From JANNVK01 sp031430435 (GTDB lineage: Bacteria > Acidobacteriota > Blastocatellia > Pyrinomonadales > Pyrinomonadaceae): a DNA stretch of 64,000 nucleotides. The DNA lies in NCBI GenBank assembly GCA_031430435.1, contig JANPBM010000049.1, forward strand, positions 1-64,000. Direction: 5' to 3'. The first letter of the stretch is position 1. The number at the start of each line of letters is the position of its first letter. Positions 40,873 through 49,656 of the stretch are shown here, one piece after another. Below the pieces are notes generated by a model. The model searched no databases. It was not told the origin of the DNA and worked only from the letters and a program-made list of their open reading frames with translations. A program made the translations under genes and the position numbers.

Positions 40873-41584
40873 AAATATACTTGTTATTGTCGGAGGTTAT
40901 AACCTTTCGTGCTATCTGCGTGACGTGAAAATCTCGCACGACGTTGAGATGAAGGACAATACGGCTTTATGCACGACAGGTGCTAAAACGTTCCTTCCCG
41001 GTTTGCGAGACGTAAAACTTTCTGCTGAAGGCTTTTGGGATGCAGACGATTTTCCCGATACTGGTCAGAATATTGACGAATTATTTACCGCTGCACTTGG
41101 CGACAGCGTGCCAACATATTGGATGGTCGGCAAAGAAGAATTTGCAGTCGGCGGTCCGGTTGACATTCTTGAAAACGTTGAAAGTAAATATGAGGTCAGC
41201 GAAAAAGTCGGCGATCTAATTATGGCAACAGTTGACGGAGTTGCTAACGCTTCTGAGTCGGTTTATTCTCAACTTCGGGGTCAATGGTTAATAAACTCCT
41301 CAATTAACGAGGCTACCGACCTGGTTTTTGATTTAGGTTCTGCATCACTTAAAGGTATTGTAACTCAGACTGCAATTACAAATAATGATGATAATTGCCA
41401 AGTTGCTTTCGCTCATTCGACATTACCGAGCGGTCCTTGGATAGTTCTAGGTGACAGTGAAGTATCGGCAAACACATCAGAACGGCAGGTTTTTACCGGT
41501 ATGGTCGCAAGGTATCTGCAAATAGCGGTAAAACCGTTGGCGAATTTTAATACAGTTGTATCGGCAGTGGCAAAAATAAGTTAA
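40856..41584 (+). CDS. Tail tube-like protein with C-terminal beta domain
   Basis: 242 residues. The N-terminal ~130 residues have the tail-tube pattern (LSCYLRDVKISHDVEMKDNTALCTTGAKTFLPGLRDVKLSAEGFWDADDF). The rest is an extra beta domain (VAFAHSTLPSGPWIVLGDSEVSANTSERQVFTGMVARYLQIAVKPL), perhaps a tube decoration. A second tube-like gene follows. Confidence 0.75.
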   Translation: MAKTAKNILVIVGGYNLSCYLRDVKISHDVEMKDNTALCTTGAKTFLPGLRDVKLSAEGFWDADDFPDTGQNIDELFTAALGDSVPTYWMVGKEEFAVGGPVDILENVESKYEVSEKVGDLIMATVDGVANASESVYSQLRGQWLINSSINEATDLVFDLGSASLKGIVTQTAITNNDDNCQVAFAHSTLPSGPWIVLGDSEVSANTSERQVFTGMVARYLQIAVKPLANFNTVVSAVAKIS

Positions 41585-41599
41585 GGAGAAATAAGTAAT

Positions 41600-42019
41600 A
41601 TGGCAGGCAAAGTAGCAAAACTTTTAGATTTCAGACTCGGATCAAACGGAACTCCGACAACCTTAGTTGATGTTTCAAATAAAGTTTCGGACATCAAGAC
41701 CAATCGCGGAGCAGATACGCCCGAAGTTACGGCGTTTAACGGCAGCGGAGCAAAGGATTATGCCGCAGGGTTGACTGAAGGTTCTTTGTCGGTCGAATTT
41801 TTCTATGATGCAACGCTTGATACGCATTTGAACGGAGTACTCGGTTATGATACACCGATTAATTTCCAACTCGGTGGACTCGGACCGGCAACGGGCAATC
41901 CGAAGAAAACCGGGACTTGTATTTTAAAAAAACTTGATGATCCGCGAAAGGTCGGCGATGTGATGAAATTATCGGCTGAATTCCAAGTTTCGGGACCGAT
42001 TACAAGCGGTACTTACTAA
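41600..42019 (+). CDS. Major tail (tube) protein
   Basis: 139 residues, AAGGAGA upstream. DFRLGSNGTPTTLVDVSNKVSDIKTNRGADTPEVTAFNGSGAKDYAAG and SVEFFYDATLDTHL match compact siphovirus tube proteins. Its relation to the tube-like gene upstream (which may be a paralogue) is unclear. Confidence 0.75.
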   Translation: MAGKVAKLLDFRLGSNGTPTTLVDVSNKVSDIKTNRGADTPEVTAFNGSGAKDYAAGLTEGSLSVEFFYDATLDTHLNGVLGYDTPINFQLGGLGPATGNPKKTGTCILKKLDDPRKVGDVMKLSAEFQVSGPITSGTY

Positions 42020-42058
42020 AGTTGGCGGATAGGTTTAAGCGGATTAAATCAAAATAAT

Positions 42059-42364
42059 ATGATTGAAATTAACGAAATAGTCGAAAAAATTACATCGCTC
42101 GAATTTGATTACGAAGGGCAAAAAATTGAATGCAAACTGGCAATAAATGCAGTTTCGGGCAAGTTCTTAAAAAGCATCGAAGACGATGACAACATTGACG
42201 CTTTATGCAAATCCGCCGCACAAGTTTTACGCAGTATTAATCTTTCCAAAGGCGGAAAACAGATCGAACCGAACGCAGACTCATTGAGCGATTTGCCGTT
42301 TCCGTTTGTTGTTCGGCTTAATCAGGAAATTGCCGATATACTCGCGGAAGAGAAAAAAAAATAA
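42059..42364 (+). CDS. Tail assembly chaperone, short form (gpG-like)
   Basis: 101 residues. Acidic, helical protein (IEINEIVEKITSLEFDYEGQKIECKLAINAVSGKFL) that ends EEKKK at a run of nine A (42353-42361). It lies between tube and tape-measure genes, the invariant gpG place. Binds the tape measure during tail assembly. Confidence 0.8.
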   Translation: MIEINEIVEKITSLEFDYEGQKIECKLAINAVSGKFLKSIEDDDNIDALCKSAAQVLRSINLSKGGKQIEPNADSLSDLPFPFVVRLNQEIADILAEEKKK

Positions 42365-42585
42365 TCAAATCTAACGCCCAATATTTAGCAACAGGCGGAG
42401 AGGTTGGAACGATGTCGCCCTTTTATTACCGGCTCAAAGCAGAGACATATCTCGGCGTTGAGCCTTTATCGTTATTAACTCACGAGTTTGGAGAAGAACT
42501 AATGGGGCAAGCGTGGATGGCGATGGAGATTGAAAATCTAGCTGAAGTAATGGCGTATGAAATCGCACAACAGCGAAACCGATAA
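42059..42585 (+). CDS. Tail assembly chaperone, -1 frameshift product (gpGT-like)
   Basis: Slippage by -1 on the A9 tract (42353-42361; A-AAA-AAA heptamer) just before TAA 42362-42364 continues the reading frame for ~75 codons: IIKSNAQYLATGGEVGTMSP, FYYRLKAETYLGVEPLSLLTH, ..., AYEIAQQRNR, stop 42583-42585. The extension has no start of its own and ends overlapping the next gene. This is the conserved siphovirus G/GT mechanism. Confidence 0.85.
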
Positions 42586-42896
42586 TGGCACAATTTACCG
42601 ACAATTTTAATGCTGTCAAAGCAAAAATAAGAAAAGTTTGTGATTCGGCGGTCAGCGAAACGGCATCAAATATTGCAGAAACTGCCGCAATTCTCGCTCC
42701 GAAAGAAACCGGTTATTTAGCAAGCCATATTGAAACGCAAAAAACCGGCTTTGCCGAAGAAGTTGTCGGTACTAATACGCCGTATGCGAGTTATCAGGAA
42801 TTCGGGACAATTTACCAATCGGGAACTCCATTTTTATTGCCCGCATTTTTGCGACATAAGGACGATTTACCAAGCAAAATTAGCGAAAAAGTTTAA
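42585..42896 (+). CDS. HK97 gp10-like neck/connector protein
   Basis: 103 residues. ETAAILAPKETGYLASHIETQK and YASYQEFGTIYQSGTPFLLPAF are signature segments of the HK97-gp10_like family. It normally lies with head-tail genes; here it follows the tail chaperone, so its location is unusual. Confidence 0.8.
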   Translation: MAQFTDNFNAVKAKIRKVCDSAVSETASNIAETAAILAPKETGYLASHIETQKTGFAEEVVGTNTPYASYQEFGTIYQSGTPFLLPAFLRHKDDLPSKISEKV

Positions 42897-42901
42897 ATTA
42901 T

Positions 42902-45900
42902 ATGATTGAGGTTTTTGATTTATTCGGCACATTAGGATTAAATACAGACGATTTCGACCGCGATTTGTCGAAATCCCGCTTGTCCGTCAAAGCCTTCAAA
43001 AAAGAACTCGAAAAACTTGAAGCTCAAGAACTCAATTTCAATAAAGCCAAAAAGGACTTATCAAATTTAAACAGCGAACTTAAAAAATTCAAAGCCTTCG
43101 ATTTAACCAAAGAAGTAAAATTCACAGGTCTCGGAAACGCCAAAACCGATGTTGCGGGATTAAACGCAGAACTCAAAAAAACAACAACGGTCGCAAGCGG
43201 ATTTAAGAATCTGGGTAAAGATTTCAGCCTTGACCAAATTACAAGATCCTCTCACGAACTTTCAAAAACTTTTGCGGAATCGCAACGAGCAGGAAATTCT
43301 TATCAGGAAACTCTCCGTAGGTTTACGCCCGAAGTGAACCGGCTTGCTTCTGCCGTAAAACGCGGTTCAGCCGATCAAGCGGATTATAACCGTCGGATTT
43401 CGCAGCTCTCGCCGGATATGCAAAAAGCAATCGGCGAAACACGCAGATTTGGGAAGGAAATTAACGAACTCGGTGCGAAAACAAAGTCTGCATCGGGCGG
43501 CGGCGGTTGGCTTAAAACCGCAATTGTCGGCGGAGCGGCGGGCGGAGCGGGCGGAGCGGTCATTTCAACGGTTGCCAGCCAGCTTAAAAGTTTAGCTGAA
43601 GACGGCGTTAAGGCGTACGGTTCACTCGACAAACTCACTCGTTTCACGGCAACGCTCGACAAAAACTTTCAGACTCCGGAAGGCTTAAAACAGTTTCGTA
43701 ATGATATTGCCAAACTTTCAACTCAAATTCCGCACGATGCCGATAAGATTGCTCAAGCGAGTTTTACGGTCAAATCGGCGTATCAAAACTTAAGCGAGCC
43801 TGAACTGATTTCTTATCTTCGTGAGTTCGGGCAAGCCGCGTCCGCGTCAAATACTGACATCGCAACTCACACTCAAAATGTAGTTGCACTTGCCAAACAA
43901 TACGGCATCACGGCGGCACAACTTCCGCAATTCAATGCTTTGATTGCGTCCGGTTTCGGTCAAGCTCTCGCTGCTGACGCACAAGTAGCCGCCGGCTTTA
44001 ATCAGGTTTTAAATTCTGCAAAATCAACCAAACAAGAGTTAAATTCTTTGGTTGCGGCAATGTCTGTCCTTCAAGGTGCGTCAAACGATGCCGAAGGGAA
44101 CACAACTTTACTCAAAAATGCTCTTGAAAAACTTTCAGACCCGAAATATATCGAAGGTTTCAAACAGATCGGCATCAGTGTTTTTGATTCAAGCGGAAAT
44201 TTCAAACAAATCGGAGAAGTTATCAATGAAGTTTCAGACGCGATGAACGGTCTGAGCGATCAGGATATTGCCAAAAAATTTGACTTTTTGAAAGATCAGC
44301 AAGCCCGTCAAGGGTTTCTGACACTTGCTCGAAACGCAAAAGCATTCAACGAAGAAATTACCCGCGGCGGTGATGCAGCGGCATTCAACGCTAAAACAAA
44401 TACAATGTTGAACGCTGACGAAAACCGTTGGAAACTCTTTTGGAATACAATTGAAAACGGACAGCGTGCGTTCGGCGGACGGGTCAGTTTTGCGTTTTCG
44501 ACGACATTTTCACAGCAAACCGGAACCGGCACGATTCGTGCCCTATTTGTCAATATGGGTGCCGAAATTATGAACGGCTTCACTTATTTATCTGAATCCG
44601 TTGCCCGCGGCGGGGTTGGTTTAGCTCACAGTTTTTTAATTACGGTTGCGGAAGCGTTCGGCGGAAACTCATCGGGTTGGATGAGTGCGGCAAAAGCACA
44701 GCAAGATAAAGACATCGGCGATTGGTTTTCCGGGTTTTATACAAATATTGAAGAAAACCGCTCTAAATATCTCGGCGATATAAAAGAATCGCAAATTAAG
44801 TATTTTAAAGATATTTTGGCTAGTCCGATTGCGTCCGAGCAGGTAAAAACAGAAGCTAAAAATTCGCTTGCCGCACTTTCGCAAACCATCGCGGAAGGCG
44901 GGAATTCGCTCAAAGATTCGCTTTCGTCTTTGGCGAATAATTCTAATCTTTCGCAAGGCTTGCGAGATAAATTAAAAGAAGAGTTGAAAGGCATCGGCGA
45001 TGGAGCAAAGGAAGGAATCGTCGCATCAAAACAAAAAATTGCCGAAGGCGGAGCGGATTTAAAAGTAACTTTAAATAACCTTTTGTCGGACGCTCGACTT
45101 TCAACAGGTTTAAAAGAACAAATTCGGAAAGAAATTGCCGGTATCGGTGACGGTGCAAAAGAAGGTGCTGCTCAAGCAGCACCTGAGGTGAAATCCGCTT
45201 CAACCTCAATCGCCGATGTATTTAAAGATAATTTATTTGTTCAAATCGCAAACAGTCGCGGCGGGTTTTTATCGGCTCAGTCTAACCTGTTTTCGCCAAA
45301 CACTAGTGCGGCAAACACGACAGGTCAAACGGTCGCCACGGCATTCGGAAATTCAACGGTTCAAGGCGTAAACAGTCAAAAACCGAACATTCAATCGGCA
45401 CAGCAAAACGCGGTAACGAACAATATCAATGCCCAAAGTTTGGGGCAAACGATTGGTAGTGATTGGGGAGCAGGTGTGTTTCTCGGTGTCAGCAGTTGGG
45501 CTGCACGAATCGCGGCGAAAACGGCATCAATAGTCAGCTCAATGATTAAATCTGCTCAAGAAGCTCAGGATTCGCACTCGCCGTCGCGTCGTGCCGCTCG
45601 TGAGATCGGTATGCCGTTCGTGCAAGGAATTGTTGAAGGAATAAAAGCCGGAGCAGGGTTATTGGACAGCACTGCAGACGGTTTAATCGGCGGATTATTC
45701 AACGGCAAAGACAAAACAACCGTCAAAGGAAAAGGAAGAGGAAGCTCAAAAAGAAAAAGTTCGGGCGGCGGAAATAACGATAAAACTTTGGAAGCAACGA
45801 TTGACCGTCTCGGCGATTTAAACAGTTGGATTGATTTGGAGTTGGAAAAATCAAACAACGCGGTCGAGCGTTTTTACGCGGGAATTTTAGGCGACCGCAC

Positions 45901-47518
45901 GTCGGAACTCAACAAACAGTACAACGATATTTTCACCTATTATTCAAAGCTGCAAACGAATGAGGCAGATGCTTACAACAAACGTTTGGCGAATATTGCG
46001 GATCGTGAAAACGCAATTCGTCAGCTGAAGAAAATGTCGGCGGAACAGCGAAACCGCGAACTTGCCAAACTCGATCTGGAACGTCAAAAAGAAGTTGAAA
46101 GTTTTAACGAAAAAGGTTTCAGGTTAGAACAAACAAACGGCGAAACGGCTTACAAAGCCTTGCTTGATTCAATCGCAAAACAATCTCGGGCGACAATTAG
46201 AATTGACCGTGCGACCGAAGCAAGTACTCCGTTCACGGATTCGTTTAAGACTAAAGAGCAGATCAATTTCAGCGACTACACCAAGAAGTTTGCTTTGATC
46301 GATGAGGAAATGCGACGGCTGAAAGATGCTCGTGAAGATTACAAGGTCGGCACTAAAGCCAGAATCGATCTTGAAAACGAAATCGAAAAGAAGATCGAAG
46401 AACGTTCCGAGTTGGAAGTTTCCGAAATCGAAGATGCCAAAAAGGCACGGCACAACGATCTTGAAGACCGAAGAAGTTTCGTCTTGCAGTTGAGGGAATT
46501 CGGGGCGGAAACCGTCAACGCCCGGCTTGATGCAGATCGTCAAGAAATTGATATGCTCGTCGCGTTTGGTGCGAAAAAATCAGTTATCCGCCAAAAAGAG
46601 TTTGAGCTTGCCAAAAAAGAGGAAGAACAAAAACATCTCGCCCGGCTCGCCGATTTAGCGGCAAAACGCGATGAACTGACAAAACTGACAGCATTTGAAG
46701 ATGAAAAGTTACGCATCATTCGTGATTACAATATTCTCGAAGAAGAAGAAAATCGCCGACACGCGAATGCTCAAGCTATAAACGCCCAAAACGGCAAGGA
46801 AGAAAGTTGGATTGATCGGCTGAAAAAACAATCCGCCGAATTGCCGACTTTGAAAGAGAACTTTACCAATTTTGCCGGCGGGATCGGCGAATCTGTCGGC
46901 AATATTTTCGCCAACGCAGTCACGAATTGGGATGGCACATTTAAAGGTTTTTTCAAATCTATCGGCAGAGGTTTCGCCGATTTAGCTAAAGAGTTGATTG
47001 CTCAAATGATTAAGATCTTAGTTTATAAAGCTATTTTTGCCTTGATCGGAGCATTCGCAGGCGGAGCATCGGGTGGAACGGGGACACTGAACCAAACAGG
47101 AGGTCTCGGCGGTTTCGGGCTTCCCGCCGGCGGTTTTGCTTACGGTGGTTTTGTGTCGGGACCGGGAACCGGAACGAGTGATTCAATTCACGCCAAATTA
47201 TCAAACGGCGAATTCGTTCAACAAGAAAAAGCTGTTCGGCATTACGGCGTTCCGTTTATGAACGCGATCAATAATTTGAGTTTGCCGCGAATTCAAAGCC
47301 ATCGCACACCGGCTTTTGCGGGCGGCGGTTCGGTTTCGGGAAATTCAAGCAGTAGTTCGATGTCGTCCGGCAATATTTCGAATTCTTCTTCGGTCATCAA
47401 TCAGGTTACGATGCACGTCCACACGCCGGACGCGAACAGTTTCAGACGTTCGGACAGTCAAATCCGGCGTGAAATGACCGCAAAACTGAACACGGAAAAT
47501 TTGAAGCGAGGTTTATAA
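42902..47518 (+). CDS. Tape measure protein
   Basis: 1538 residues. N-terminal coiled-coil (~15-75), hydrophobic Gly/Ala segment (~205-225, GGAAGGAGGAVISTVA), long heptad-rich regions, two near-repeats around ~640-760 (NSLKDSLSSLANNSNLSQGLRDKLKEELKGIGDGAKEG and a diverged copy), and a Gly-rich C-terminus with NTFSD-type GGFVSGPGTGTSDSIHAKLSNGEFV. Length predicts a tail of about 230 nm if 1.5 angstrom per residue. It determines tail length and enters the host membrane. Confidence 0.93.
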   Translation: MIEVFDLFGTLGLNTDDFDRDLSKSRLSVKAFKKELEKLEAQELNFNKAKKDLSNLNSELKKFKAFDLTKEVKFTGLGNAKTDVAGLNAELKKTTTVASGFKNLGKDFSLDQITRSSHELSKTFAESQRAGNSYQETLRRFTPEVNRLASAVKRGSADQADYNRRISQLSPDMQKAIGETRRFGKEINELGAKTKSASGGGGWLKTAIVGGAAGGAGGAVISTVASQLKSLAEDGVKAYGSLDKLTRFTATLDKNFQTPEGLKQFRNDIAKLSTQIPHDADKIAQASFTVKSAYQNLSEPELISYLREFGQAASASNTDIATHTQNVVALAKQYGITAAQLPQFNALIASGFGQALAADAQVAAGFNQVLNSAKSTKQELNSLVAAMSVLQGASNDAEGNTTLLKNALEKLSDPKYIEGFKQIGISVFDSSGNFKQIGEVINEVSDAMNGLSDQDIAKKFDFLKDQQARQGFLTLARNAKAFNEEITRGGDAAAFNAKTNTMLNADENRWKLFWNTIENGQRAFGGRVSFAFSTTFSQQTGTGTIRALFVNMGAEIMNGFTYLSESVARGGVGLAHSFLITVAEAFGGNSSGWMSAAKAQQDKDIGDWFSGFYTNIEENRSKYLGDIKESQIKYFKDILASPIASEQVKTEAKNSLAALSQTIAEGGNSLKDSLSSLANNSNLSQGLRDKLKEELKGIGDGAKEGIVASKQKIAEGGADLKVTLNNLLSDARLSTGLKEQIRKEIAGIGDGAKEGAAQAAPEVKSASTSIADVFKDNLFVQIANSRGGFLSAQSNLFSPNTSAANTTGQTVATAFGNSTVQGVNSQKPNIQSAQQNAVTNNINAQSLGQTIGSDWGAGVFLGVSSWAARIAAKTASIVSSMIKSAQEAQDSHSPSRRAAREIGMPFVQGIVEGIKAGAGLLDSTADGLIGGLFNGKDKTTVKGKGRGSSKRKSSGGGNNDKTLEATIDRLGDLNSWIDLELEKSNNAVERFYAGILGDRTSELNKQYNDIFTYYSKLQTNEADAYNKRLANIADRENAIRQLKKMSAEQRNRELAKLDLERQKEVESFNEKGFRLEQTNGETAYKALLDSIAKQSRATIRIDRATEASTPFTDSFKTKEQINFSDYTKKFALIDEEMRRLKDAREDYKVGTKARIDLENEIEKKIEERSELEVSEIEDAKKARHNDLEDRRSFVLQLREFGAETVNARLDADRQEIDMLVAFGAKKSVIRQKEFELAKKEEEQKHLARLADLAAKRDELTKLTAFEDEKLRIIRDYNILEEEENRRHANAQAINAQNGKEESWIDRLKKQSAELPTLKENFTNFAGGIGESVGNIFANAVTNWDGTFKGFFKSIGRGFADLAKELIAQMIKILVYKAIFALIGAFAGGASGGTGTLNQTGGLGGFGLPAGGFAYGGFVSGPGTGTSDSIHAKLSNGEFVQQEKAVRHYGVPFMNAINNLSLPRIQSHRTPAFAGGGSVSGNSSSSSMSSGNISNSSSVINQVTMHVHTPDANSFRRSDSQIRREMTAKLNTENLKRGL

Positions 47519-48139
47519 ATGTTGAATGAAGTTTGTCCGCTTCCGGTCGGCAATTGGAAGTCGGGACGCAGATTTATGACGACTGTGACGGTCGGCAAAA
47601 ACGGTCGAGAGCAACGCAACCGCGAGTGGCAGGATCCGCTTCGCGTGTTTAATGCTATATTTACGGTAAAAAAAGAAGCCGATGCAGTGGCGTTATTTGA
47701 TTTTCACCAACGCGTCGGCGGTCGTCACGAATCGTTTTTGGTCAAAGATTATTTTGATTTTGATACGGAATGGCTGACCTTTCCGGGAACACACCCGGGA
47801 GGAACATTCAGCCGGCAATTATTCAAAACTTACCACGAAGGCTCAAACTCTTTCAATCGAAATTTAAAGCACATAAAACCAAATTCGGTGCATTTGCGAG
47901 AGGACGGCGGTGATATTTCACCGGCAAGTATGTCTGTGGATAATTTGACGGGAATCGTTACCTATTCCGCTGCCGAAGACGCAATCATAACGTTTAAGGT
48001 TGACGAATATTACATTCCGGCACGGTTTGACGTTGACGAAATCAATTTGCAAATGCTTTATTTTTGGATTGACGCAACAAAAAAACGCATGGGTATTCAG
48101 TTTCCCGAGATTCCGATAATTGAGGTCAGAGAAGGATGA
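47519..48139 (+). CDS. DUF2460 distal tail protein (GTA gp12-like)
   Basis: 206 residues. GRRFMTTVTVGKNGREQRNREWQDPLRVFNA, FHQRVGGRHESFLVKDYFDF and AAEDAIITFKVDEYYIPARFDVD are characteristic of DUF2460/TIGR02217. It starts right after the tape measure and overlaps the next gene by 4 bp. Confidence 0.88.
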   Translation: MLNEVCPLPVGNWKSGRRFMTTVTVGKNGREQRNREWQDPLRVFNAIFTVKKEADAVALFDFHQRVGGRHESFLVKDYFDFDTEWLTFPGTHPGGTFSRQLFKTYHEGSNSFNRNLKHIKPNSVHLREDGGDISPASMSVDNLTGIVTYSAAEDAIITFKVDEYYIPARFDVDEINLQMLYFWIDATKKRMGIQFPEIPIIEVREG

Positions 48140-49065
48140 TTACAGTTAGAAATTTTTCATTGCCGTATGGTGCTAATTCGTTATTGAATCATCTCGATTC
48201 AACTGAAACCAATTTAACTATGTTCGGCAAAATTACGCCATCAGCACATTGGGGCGGAAGTGCGAACGCGGTCGGTTTTACGGCGAATACACGCGATATT
48301 TATCTTGCGATTCACGGTATAACTTTTCAGTCTGCACCGGGAATTTTGCCGTCCGTAATTGAAAGTTCTACCGGATCGGAAAGTTCGAATTTGGAAAATA
48401 CCATCTTTTTCGATCACGCGGGAATTACCGAAGAAGGTTTAGAAGCAGGAAAGTGGGATTATGCGGCGTGTGAATTGTGGTTGATGAATTGGAAAGCCTT
48501 GGCGATGGGTGAACTCGTGATATTTTCGGGCAATTTCGGCGAGATGCACAATTTGCAAACCTTTTTCAAAGTTCAGGCAGAAGGTAAACATTCCGCTTTG
48601 CAAAATTCCTTCGGCGAAATTACGTCTCGTTTATGCCGCGTCAAGGAATTCCGCGATGCACAATGCGGTCACACGGCAGCAATTACGACCGACGGTTTTT
48701 CAGTCAGCAATACGCTGACTGTTTCGAGCGTAACCGATAAATATAATTTGAAATTTACACGCTCAAGCGAAAACATCCCCGATGATTTTTACACAAACGG
48801 GAAAATTACGGCATTATCGGGTGCGAATTCGGGTTTGTCGCGTGAAATTTCGGTTGGCACAGGTGCCGGCACAGCTTTTGTAAATATCGCTTTGAAACGA
48901 GCATTTCCGTTTCCGATTTCCGCCGCTCAAACTTTCACGCTCGTTGCCGGTTGCGACCGAACCTTGGACCGATGCAAGTATTTTGAAAACGCGGTCAATC
49001 GCCGAGCCGAAGATTTTATTCCGGGTCTTGAAAACGCTTATCGTGTTCCGCCGGCATCAAACTGA
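48136..49065 (+). CDS. DUF2163 tail hub protein (GTA gp13-like)
   Basis: 309 residues. Features of the DUF2163/BR0599 family: DYAACELWLMNWKALAMGEL, NSFGEITSRLCRVKEFRDAQCG and C-terminal AGCDRTLDRCKYFENAVNRRAEDFIPG, with conserved cysteines likely binding an Fe-S or zinc centre at the tail tip. Followed by ~100 bp without a gene. Confidence 0.88.
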   Translation: MITVRNFSLPYGANSLLNHLDSTETNLTMFGKITPSAHWGGSANAVGFTANTRDIYLAIHGITFQSAPGILPSVIESSTGSESSNLENTIFFDHAGITEEGLEAGKWDYAACELWLMNWKALAMGELVIFSGNFGEMHNLQTFFKVQAEGKHSALQNSFGEITSRLCRVKEFRDAQCGHTAAITTDGFSVSNTLTVSSVTDKYNLKFTRSSENIPDDFYTNGKITALSGANSGLSREISVGTGAGTAFVNIALKRAFPFPISAAQTFTLVAGCDRTLDRCKYFENAVNRRAEDFIPGLENAYRVPPASN

Positions 49066-49166
49066 TTTTGGCGGAAGAAAACGACAAGTATTATCGGTAT
49101 TCTTCCATTTTGCCTGTAAAGCATTGTATTTAGTGCATTTGCAAACGGAAGAAAAATATTGAATTT

Positions 49167-49616
49167 ATGATTTCACGCGAAAACATTATTTCCGCCGCTC
49201 GTGAACTAATCGGCGTTCCGTATCTGCACCAAGGGCGAAACGTGCGGACGGGAATCGATTGCGTCGGTTTGTTGGTTCTGATCGGACAGATAATCGGTTA
49301 TGAAGAAATTCACGATCTTGCCGATTATCGCCGCGTTCCGTCAAGTTCGACATTGCTTGAATTTCTGAAAAGGAATTTAGACGAAATTTCGCTCGAGCAA
49401 ATTCAAGCGGGCGATTTTGTGTTAATGACCTTGGGCGGACGGAAAGCCCGGCATACGGCAGTAATTTCATCGTTGGAGACCGATCTGGTAAAGGGAAAAG
49501 AACCGATGCTGATCCACGCTCTGAATGACGGAAATATAACCCGCGTCATCGAACAGCCGGTCAAGCGATGGCAGCATTTATTCGTTAAAGGATTTCAAGC
49601 GAAAGGTTTAATCTGA
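49167..49616 (+). CDS. NlpC/P60 cell-wall peptidase (GTA gp14-like)
   Basis: 149 residues. Catalytic Cys in GIDCVGLL (~res 32), His in RKARHTAVI (~res 97) and a third polar residue (IHALNDG). It cleaves peptidoglycan peptides during DNA entry and belongs to the tail tip. Standard order DUF2460-DUF2163-NlpC-tail_3 is preserved. Confidence 0.9.
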   Translation: MISRENIISAARELIGVPYLHQGRNVRTGIDCVGLLVLIGQIIGYEEIHDLADYRRVPSSSTLLEFLKRNLDEISLEQIQAGDFVLMTLGGRKARHTAVISSLETDLVKGKEPMLIHALNDGNITRVIEQPVKRWQHLFVKGFQAKGLI

Positions 49617-49656
49617 TTCTCCGATTTACGGTTATATTATAACCAAACATAACTAT

